Positions 57,157 through 64,000 of a DNA stretch of 64,000 nucleotides are shown here, in pieces (position 1 is the stretch's first letter; each line of letters begins with the position of its first letter). The notes beneath the pieces were generated by a model. The model did not search any database. It worked only from the letters and a program-made list of their open reading frames with translations, and had not been told where the DNA came from. This DNA is from Hexactinellida sp. DTS-2022 (Eukaryota; Porifera; Hexactinellida). A program made the translations under genes and the position numbers. The stretch covers positions 14,498,501-14,562,500 of the forward strand of contig JAPNXP010000001.1 in NCBI GenBank assembly GCA_028753945.1, read 5' to 3'.

Positions 57157-58272
57157 TTATTTTATTTGTTGTGTTTCACAACTATGTTCAATGTGAATTA
57201 TTTAAATCATTTAGATGGTACTATAACAAAAATTACTGCAAGAGACACTTGTCCTTTATTAAACTATGTTGTTAGTATACTTACATTTATCATCTGTTTG
57301 CTTTGATAGTTAATTTGGAACGAATTTTGGAGATCAATTATAAATCCAAGTTATTAATCGATGAGCGTTCTGCTATTCATAACAGTCTTTGACCACTGGC
57401 AAAAATTGTTCGAAATAGTGAATTGCCTACTCAATGGAGTAGATTTGGATTTTGGTTTTAAGCAAGATTTCATTCAGGGGCGCCGCAAGCACTTGCATCC
57501 GTAAATTTCAAAGGAAACTTTATAGGCGCACGAAATCAAGAGATACTAGCGAGCTTCGCTTGTCAGGTCACTTCGCAGCAGAAATATAGCGTAAATACGC
57601 CTAAATTAGCCAAATTAATTAATGTTAAATTTTAATGATTACGCCATCATTTGCTAATTGACCAAGATGTCCGCATCATTAATTTCTAAGTGTTCTATTT
57701 AGTTTTCAGATTTTATCACTTAGAGGGTGCGAAGGGTTCTCAAAATGTGAGAATGACGTGATCAAATAAATCACTCAAATAGATGATTAATTTTCAATCC
57801 CTGAGGGGACCCAATCGGAGTATTTGGGATTATTTTGATGGAAACCGTTTTGGGGATAAAAACTATAGTCATTCGCTCATTACAAGTAAATCTAAGATGG
57901 ATAGTTTAGGAACTCAATGGGCTTCTAAGGATACCGTAGAATCGGAAACTATGCACCATATGAATGTAGGCACTCAAGTGGATTACTACCAGCACATCCC
58001 ATTACTAAATATTATCCTTATTTCACCTTTCGATAACTCTTTTAACTCGTACTGGTCGTACAACAACCGCTACCTACGGGTTAGTCAACTGAAATAGTAG
58101 AACGTGCCTTGGCTACCTAATCTAAAACTCGTTGGGATAAGAAATTTCAGTCGGATTATGGCGAATTCTGGATTAAAGAGTAAAATTTCCATTATACGAC
58201 GTTCATTGGGATAGAGAATTTGTGTCTGATTAACGGATTATAGGGTGTCGGATTACGTAGGTTCTACTGTAG
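57157..58272. other. Upstream region of NHL copy 8
   Basis: Resumes the unit sequence after the Mutator-like element. About 57590-57740 is related to the insertion at 19860-20040. A diverged promoter-proximal MITE (about 58095-58269) ends GGATTACGTAGGTTCTACTG. No gene. Confidence 0.5.
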
Positions 58273-58325
58273 TATAAATATAAAGCATAAAACGTGTACA
58301 GTATTGCATTCAGTTTATAGAAGAG
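58273..58325 (+). promoter_or_regulatory. Core promoter of NHL copy 8 (variant)
   Basis: TATAAATA at 58273-58280 followed by an extra ATAAAGC before AAAACGTGTACAG, so TATA-to-initiator spacing is longer than in the other copies. TTCAGTTT is retained. Confidence 0.5.
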
Positions 58326-59520
58326 ATGGCTGCTGCTAGAGATGAACAGAATGTCGATGCTAAGCTAGAAGCTCTGAAACTGGAAATAGAGCGGAGCTTT
58401 GATGAGCTGGATTTGTTTCTAGCGGAGAAGAGACGGAATCTCCTGGGGAGACTAGCGAGAATGAAGGAGGGACACGATAGGAATGCAGAGCTGGATGCGG
58501 CAATGGAACAGCTGAGAATTGTGAGAGATACCGCAGTTAATGTGATGACTAGCAACATTCTAGGAGTGAAATTGGATTCTATTAGAAAAGGATTGGATAC
58601 GGAAATACGAGCGAAAGAGAATTTGAAGGTAGCGGTGGAAAATCTTTCGTTTGTTGAGTTTCGTTGTTTCTCTGGTAAGATCCGTAAGGCGATCGAAGAG
58701 ACTGATTTAATAGAACTGATACCAGAGTATGTGGGGAGAGAAAGTCCTGTTCTTAAGAGGTGTTGTGTGGGCAGTGGAAATGGCGAGTTTATTACTCCTA
58801 GAGGAATATCAATTGATAGAATAAGGAATGAAGTATTCATTGCTGATCAAACTAACAGTCGCATACAAGTACTGAATACAGAAGGAGAGTATCTACGTTC
58901 ATTCGGAACAGAGCACTTGATAGAGCCATGTAGTATTTGTGTGTCACAAGATGGTGTGTTTGTTACAGATAGGGCGAGAGATTGTTTGATGAGGTTTAGT
59001 CTAGCCGGACAATTCATAAACAAGACTGGATCCAGAGGCACTGCACCAGGATGCTTTATGGGAATATCAGGATTGTGTTATGAAGCTGAATTGGTTTATG
59101 TATGTGATAGTAGTATGCAAAGAATCCAAGTGTTCGATTTAAATCTCGAATTTATTAAGAAATTCGGTTCTGGAGAAATTAAATACCCCACTGACATCAC
59201 TATCCACTCAGACACTCTCCATATTCTGTCTGCACAACACAATACAATCTACTGCTACAACAGAGATGGTACTTATCTTAAGAAGATAGAGTTAACTGGA
59301 CAGGAGCAACCTATGATAGCAGCTCTATTCTTCACAATGGACACGAAAGGCAACTTCTTAATTACTGATAGCGCAATAAACGCACTCACCTGATGGAGTC
59401 CTCAAGCACATTATAGGAAAAGGCCACCTCAGATCATTAGCTGGTATTACACTAGGCAACGCAAATAATATTATTTGTTTGAGTAATGGCAACGCTAATG
59501 ACTGCTTTCAGAAATACTAA
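58326..59520 (+). pseudogene. Coiled-coil/NHL-repeat gene, array copy 8, C-terminally frameshifted
   Basis: The frame is open from 58326 to 59393 (355 aa), covering the coiled coil and NHL blades 1-4. An 11-bp deletion in blade 5 (AACGCACTCACC, where others have AACGAAATCCGTATC...) then shifts the frame to INALT and a stop. Beyond it the old frame persists as PDGVLKHIIGKGHLR to NANDCFQKY, ending at 59520. Distinctive residues: KRCCVG, DQTNSRIQ, EPCSIC, GISGLC. The deletion removes blade 5 and the closing strand, so the propeller is probably not formed; the variant promoter also fits relaxed constraint. Confidence 0.85.
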
Positions 59521-60721
59521 CCTAAATATACTCTAACTGCTAATTAGTCCTTCCCTTTGATCTGACATTATTGCTGAACTAATGTCCTACTATCCTCTAC
59601 CTTGTAATTGTTGTTCTGTATTTAGATATGAATTGTTTGCTTTGAATTAAATTAAATTACTTATTGTCTATTAACATTAAGGGACTAATGCACATAGTAT
59701 AAGTACTATTAAATTGTGTAGTTGCGTAGTTGCGAAATATGGCTTTGAGTGGCAATCTGTTTACCTCAAACCTATTCCAAAATTGAGCAGCACAGCTGAT
59801 TATATGTCATTAATTAAACTAGTTAGTTTGGGTACGCTAATCACACACATAGACTTTCTCTAATTCTCGTGATGTTAGTGCAAACTCGCTCCTAATTTCC
59901 TCACGTTCTGAATCTTTCTGTAAGTTCAAAGTGTGTTTGACAAGTTATACCTACCAACACTGCTAGGTTTGCTCCCATCACCGTAGGCTACCTTGTCAGG
60001 GCCGGAGGATCGGAAGACTAGCAGGCCATGGCCTGACCACTCCTACGTCACTAGTTAGACCGGTCAAGTCATGGCCTGACCACTATATAACTGCTTCAGC
60101 TGGCCTTGCTTGTTCTGATAGTTCTGTTGCATAGATTTTTGACCCCCATAGAAATCTGACCCCCTTCAATTAAGTAACCATGGATGTTCAAAGGGGGTCA
60201 ATTTTCTATACTGCTTGCATAGAGATTTTACTCCATAGAAAAATGACCCCCCCCCAATGATAACTCATTCTGAAGCACAGATTAACTCATCTACTTATAT
60301 ACTTTAAATTCTTCATTAAACCACAAATACTTGTAATTACTTGAACTTTGTCGTCAATAATCACCTCTACATCTTTACTTTATTGAAACATGTTTGGCTT
60401 CAAATGATACGCACAACTAATAATCCACAAGATTACATAATTTTTAGGAGTACTGCCAACGTCCCAATTTAAAAATCGCATTAGAATTGTATTACATTGA
60501 GTTTGTTAAAAGTCTCTCTCTATTTTGAACACAATTCTCGACTCCTTGTAAGCGATCACTTTTGTTACGAACACACGCAAGGACGATCTGTAATAATCAT
60601 GGTGATCTTTGTGAAATGTTCTACAATTTCACTTATTAGAGATTGGATTGAAATTTGCCGATTTGAGAAATACGTAGTAAATTCGTGGACTGGCGTTAGT
60701 ACAGTCATGTACTGGTATAGT
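59521..60721. other. Right edge of the NHL array
   Basis: The 3' flank and the GTGTAGTTGCGTAGTTGCG deletion junction are shared with the spacer after copy 6. A CAGGGCCGGCGG-type MITE is at 59997-60108. Repeat-unit similarity ends near 60115. About 60120-60260 has short GACCCCC/GGGGGTC inverted words. No gene from 60260 to 60720. Confidence 0.55.
59997..60108. mobile_element. CAGGGCCGGCGG-type MITE, last copy
   Basis: CAGGGCCGGAGGATCGG at left, CAGCTGGCCTTG at right, CTTGT on both flanks; the most diverged copy. Confidence 0.6.
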
Positions 60722-61000
60722 CAGAGGCGGATCCAGGGCGGGGCCCAGGTGGCCCGGGCCCCCACCTCGAAACTGAAATTGACTGAAATTTGGGGTGAAA
60801 TTGCCAAAATAATTCAAAATTCAGCCTCAAGTTTGAATTAAAAGGCTCCATAAATAAATTAGCGTTTAAAATGACTTCTGAGGTGTATATAACTCAAAAG
60901 GAATCTGGAGATGACCCCCCCCCAGGCCCCTTATAAATTGCTCGCTACGCTCGCATTATTTCTAGGGCCCCCCTTTTCAACATGTCAGGATCCGCCACTG
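60722..61000. mobile_element. hAT5-like MITE, 279 bp, 5-bp duplication ATAGT
   Basis: Ends CAGAGGCGGATCCAGGGC and AGGATCCGCCACTG, flanked by ATAGT on both sides (60717-60721, 61001-61005). The CAGNGGCGGATC terminus with a short duplication is typical of widespread hAT MITEs. Confidence 0.8.
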
Positions 61001-61101
61001 ATAGTAGATCAATCTACTCTGCCAAACGAACGAACAGGCAAACATATAAGTAGGTTATTGATTGAATAATAACTACAAGGAACAAAACTAGTTTAATACT
61101 T

Positions 61102-61107
61102 TTTATT
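61102..61107 (-). terminator. AATAAA overlapping the stop codon of the USP-like gene
   Basis: On the minus strand GAATAATAAAAAG places AATAAA across the TAA stop (61106-61108), so the predicted 3' UTR would be very short. Confidence 0.45.
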
Positions 61108-62011
61108 ATTCCTGTAATATGTAGAATATTGAATTAATTTTTCCTAAAGAGCAACTTTTTCCCCATTCCACCAGTTTAGGGGACTTGATATCGTCATATT
61201 TATACCAAACATTATTAATGCTTATCATCAGAAAAAAGTGATTTCCAATGTATAGTGTATATCCCGCAAGCTTGTAACAAAGTGATCGGCTATCGTTAGT
61301 AATGGATATAATTTCATCGATATCATTTGTTTTTAATTTGCAATTAAGTTCTGAAAGATGGCCTAGTTCGACTACCAACAATGGCGGTAATGCTTGAAAG
61401 TGCCCCACGAGTAGTTCGAGATTGGAATTAGTTGACCGACATTTTCTGCATCTATTTGGAACAAGCTTGTTATCAATACACGATTGTAAAGAAGATGTAA
61501 CAAAGCGAATACTTCCAAGCTGAACTTTAGTAGAAAAAGAACTAGAACAGTTGTAGCATTGAAGCGTACAATAATACACGTCGTTGCAAACGTCCAATTT
61601 ACGAAGAGCCTTTATAATTCGCGATTCAGATCCGAAAAAGTCATATGTCTGTACGATGACATCATAAGTAATAGAAATTTCGGTCAATTTAGCAATGAAG
61701 TCACGAAGTTCGTCAAACCTTAGGCCTTGAAGTAATGAGAAAATTTGTTCTACATCAGAATTTTGCGTTATTTCTGTAAATTTGAGAGCCATCTGTATTT
61801 CTTTAATATATAAACTGAGTAATGAAATTACATTATCTAATGAGCATGTATTCTGATGCAAGATACCACCAAATTCTCCTTGCCAAACAGGACATAAACT
61901 TTCCAGTTTAAAACTATGAGTCTCAAAATTACCGACATTAGAGGGTTTGTGTAACTCTAGAGTGGGGTACGTAACTGCACTTTCAGGCTCAATTTGGACT
62001 TCTAAATTCAT
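61106..62011 (-). CDS. USP-like cysteine peptidase domain, C-terminal part of integrase-linked gene
   Basis: 301 codons open from an internal Met. The papain-like USP motifs are in order: Cys box QNTCSLDN (Cys56), zinc-ribbon CYNC (152/155) and CRKC (188/191), PPLLVVELG, His box GNHFFLMI (His258) and WYKYDD (Asp273/274). All catalytic positions are present, so it could cleave ubiquitin, SUMO or a related isopeptide. It most resembles compact USPL1/C98-like peptidases. The exon probably starts at 62040 (acceptor CCCTTAACAG), upstream of this Met. A 43-bp intron would join it to 62084, but the phases differ by one base: either a frameshift or an unusual junction. Confidence 0.75.
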   Translation of the reverse strand: MNLEVQIEPESAVTYPTLELHKPSNVGNFETHSFKLESLCPVWQGEFGGILHQNTCSLDNVISLLSLYIKEIQMALKFTEITQNSDVEQIFSLLQGLRFDELRDFIAKLTEISITYDVIVQTYDFFGSESRIIKALRKLDVCNDVYYCTLQCYNCSSSFSTKVQLGSIRFVTSSLQSCIDNKLVPNRCRKCRSTNSNLELLVGHFQALPPLLVVELGHLSELNCKLKTNDIDEIISITNDSRSLCYKLAGYTLYIGNHFFLMISINNVWYKYDDIKSPKLVEWGKSCSLGKINSIFYILQE

Positions 62012-62083
62012 AATGTATTCGAAGACGACAGGGAGTAGAACTGTTAAGGGATAGTTTTGTTTATGATATTCATTCTCTTCTAC

Positions 62084-62533
62084 CTGTCGAGGTACTCGTT
62101 ATACCACTGGGATATTAAGCATGCGACTTTTTCTTTAAATGTATAAGTAAAGGAGGTACTAGGATGATAAGAAATAATATCTGTAAAACGCATGTACTTA
62201 GATTTTTCGTCGAGCTCTCTATGTAATGGAGATAAATAAGATCCTTCTTCTAAGGTTTGCATCACTTTACATCTGATACCATCGAAAATATCCTGTGAAA
62301 TAGTTGGAGTGTATGAAGATTCGAAGATTTCAATCATTGCGCCAATATCACTATTTCCACCTGTTAAAAAATGTACTATATAATATTTGTAACAATTCGA
62401 AATTTATTTATAAGATACAGTAATTGTATTTTGCATTTGACTTACATTCATTATTAATAATGTAGTTTCCTAGGTCTTCTTCACCTGAATTAATGTAGTC
62501 CAGATTTGGGGAGCATGCTTTAGATTGTTGAAA
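62084..62533 (-). CDS. Linker exons between integrase and USP-like domains
   Basis: Two exons. 62446-62533 follows acceptor TTCATATAG and reads FQQSKACSPNLDYINSGEED to IINNE. A phase-1 intron (62361-62445; GTAAGT donor, TTTTTTAACAG acceptor) leads into 62084-62360, reading GNSDIGAMIEIFESSYTP to QWYNEYLD. The exon phases match the integrase exon upstream (phase 0) exactly. I see no known domain; acidic and low in conserved motifs. The fit of two independent junctions supports one transcript. Confidence 0.6.
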
Positions 62534-62634
62534 CTATATGAAGTGCATCATTAAAATAGTAAACTAAGTAAACTAACCAAAATTGGTTATCTATTTCTCT
62601 AAAATATACGTATAAAGCATCCCGTTTAAATATA

Positions 62635-63032
62635 ACGAGCCCTTCGGTCTCGGTCGCTTTGCGACAAATAACTCAACCACTACGCGGTCTCGCTTTTTTA
62701 AATATAAAATGAATATTTACATTTAAAATTTGAAAAAAAATATTTCGAAATCAGCATATTTGTTTACCTATAATACCCGTTGAAAGCTAATTTCTAGGTT
62801 CATTTGATTTTCGATACTTTGTTTACCTAATTTTGTAAACAACAAATATTTATATTAGAAATTTATAAATGAAATTCGAAATCAGCATACTTGTTTACCA
62901 ATTATAACATTTGGAAGCTAATTTCTATCTCATATATAAACGCGATTTCTATTCCCCATCACTTTAATACAATCCGGACAAACACACAAACACACACACA
63001 CACAAGCAACAATCGAGTTTTAATAAAATAGA
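62635..63032 (-). mobile_element. H2 Helitron-like element inside an intron
   Basis: The minus strand starts TCTATTTTATTAAAACTCG and ends GACCGAGACCGAAGGGCTCGT. It includes about two of the GGTAAACAAG units. It occupies most of the 533-bp intron 62534-63066 and leaves both splice sites intact. Confidence 0.6.
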
Positions 63033-63066
63033 TAATCGGTACTATTAAATTCAAATGATTAAATAC

Positions 63067-63952
63067 CTGTATGTTGCGTTGCAAATACTTTTTGGTTAGA
63101 TGGAATGGAACTTTTTTTCTTTTTTTTTCTTTCTCTGAAACAACAACATGACCTTTTGTTAATTGTTTGACTGTATATGGTCCAAAGTATTTGGGCTGAG
63201 TTTTGGTGCCGGGGAGTTTCTTATCCTTTTTAACATTTCGTATAAGTATCTCATCTGACACTTGAATTGTTGATCTGTGGATACAGATTATTAATCTATT
63301 ACTCATAGAATTAGAGTTATATCAGCAGTTTTAAATATGTCTAACATACACGATAAGTAGTATTACCTGCTTTGCTGAACTTTGAGATCAAATATTCTTT
63401 TCTGTCGAATTTGTTCCTGTTTGATATTGTCAGAGGCCATTTGAAGATCAGAATTTCTCTGCAAATCCATGTGCTCTACCCATTCGTTGCAATCATCAGC
63501 TGGTTCATAAATGGACTTCAAAAGCTCATTGCCTAAGGATTCATTCTCATCCTCAGAAGGAAAATAATCCTCATCAACTTCAAAATTTTGGTTAAACAGA
63601 TATGCCGGATTAAAGTTTCGTCCAAACATTAACTTGAACGGTGTCGCCTTAGTTGCTTTCTTCAAGTGTGTATTGGAAGCTAAACATGCCTCTTGCAGTC
63701 GGTCAGGCCATTCAATTTCTGAATTTAAGCGAAACTTTTCAATCTTCCTAAATGTGCGGTACTTGTATGCAATTTGTTTTGATTGACATTGCAACCTTTT
63801 CATGAAAAAGTACTCAAAACATATTGAATTAGATAACTAACTCACACTTTCAAAATCTTATTATGTGCTTCCACAAGGCCGTTGCTCTGTGGGTGGTAGG
63901 CAGCTGTCGATCTATTATCAACTTTTAGAGCTTCATGAAATAGTTTGAATTC
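63067..63952 (-). CDS. Gypsy/Ginger-type integrase, C-terminal exons (partial gene)
   Basis: Three exons on the minus strand. 63846-63952 reads KVDNRSTAAYHPQSNGLVEA, the end of the DDE integrase core with its catalytic Glu (GLVE). 63367-63795 contains KATPFKLMFGRNFNP and a charged helical region. 63067-63274 contains YFGPYTVKQL, the GPY/F module. Introns are 63796-63845 (50 bp, phase 2) and 63275-63366 (92 bp, phase 2), both GT-AG with frames preserved. The N-terminal part, with the first two catalytic Asp, lies beyond 64000. It could be a DNA transposon of the Ginger type or a domesticated integrase; no reverse transcriptase is visible here. Confidence 0.75.
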
Positions 63953-64000
63953 CTACAGGTAAAGCTATGAAGTTACAAGTGGTTATTTGAACGCAGTTTA

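Noticed and set aside
60497-60841. 114-codon plus-strand frame (MSLLKVSLYF...)
   Set aside because: It runs into the hAT5-like MITE at 60722, lacks homologous features and has no supporting promoter or splice signals.

Overview
This is an AT-rich, repeat-dense metazoan nuclear window. Intron-bearing genes, TATA/initiator promoters, and Helitron, hAT, pogo/Tc1-type and Mutator-like debris rule out a prokaryote. Coiled-coil/NHL proteins in tandem, very short introns (43-92 bp) and this repeat load would fit a sponge (demosponge-like) genome. That placement is inference; no marker gene fixes the species.

Positions about 4.1-59.5 kb hold a tandem array of eight paralogous, intronless, plus-strand genes for about 400-residue proteins: an N-terminal coiled coil followed by an NHL-repeat beta-propeller. 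ATGs are at 4168, 11369, 20535, 28122, 35698, 42468, 48120 and 58326, a spacing of about 5.7-10.2 kb. Seven copies are open; copy 8 has an 11-bp deletion that removes the C-terminal part. A ninth copy survives only as a C-terminal tail and 3' flank (13807-13965), joined to a GC-rich minisatellite. Every full copy has the same compact promoter (TATAAAAT about 31 bp before a TCAGT initiator-like site, then about 14 nt to the ATG), abutting the terminal repeat of a small pogo-like MITE. Differences between paralogs cluster at equivalent loop positions of successive propeller blades, while the coiled coil is nearly invariant. Copies 2 and 5 share an essentially identical 2.75-kb tract that stops inside the coding sequence, where copy 5 switches to the copy-7 type, so the array is being shuffled by duplication and gene conversion. 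This is the most interesting system in the window: a recently expanded, recombining NHL family with face-localised variation.

The 5-9 kb spacers are themselves paralogous modules: a conserved 3' block, a CAGTAAACC MITE, a possible terminal exon of a second family, a CAGGGCCGGCGG MITE, a conserved 500-bp noncoding block, then CAGTGGAACTCG and CAATCAACTTCC MITEs. Because other units preserve empty sites, many insertions can be delimited to the base: a canonical Helitron (29715-30245), hAT elements with 8-bp duplications (9376, 25304, 33705, 40887, 45769) and a 2.9-kb Mutator-like foldback element (54229-57156) with a 10-bp duplication and Helitron-like elements nested inside it.

The right end (61.1-64 kb, minus strand) is a different locus: exons for the C-terminal half of a Gypsy/Ginger-type integrase (catalytic Glu region and GPY/F module) that splice in frame toward, and appear to continue into, a USP-like cysteine peptidase with Cys/His/Asp motifs and two CxxC pairs. 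It runs off the window, and the last junction is one base out of frame.

The 50.0-52.3 kb stretch is unique within the window and carries two weak, frameshifted coding relics of unknown family. I saw no rRNA, tRNA or CRISPR.
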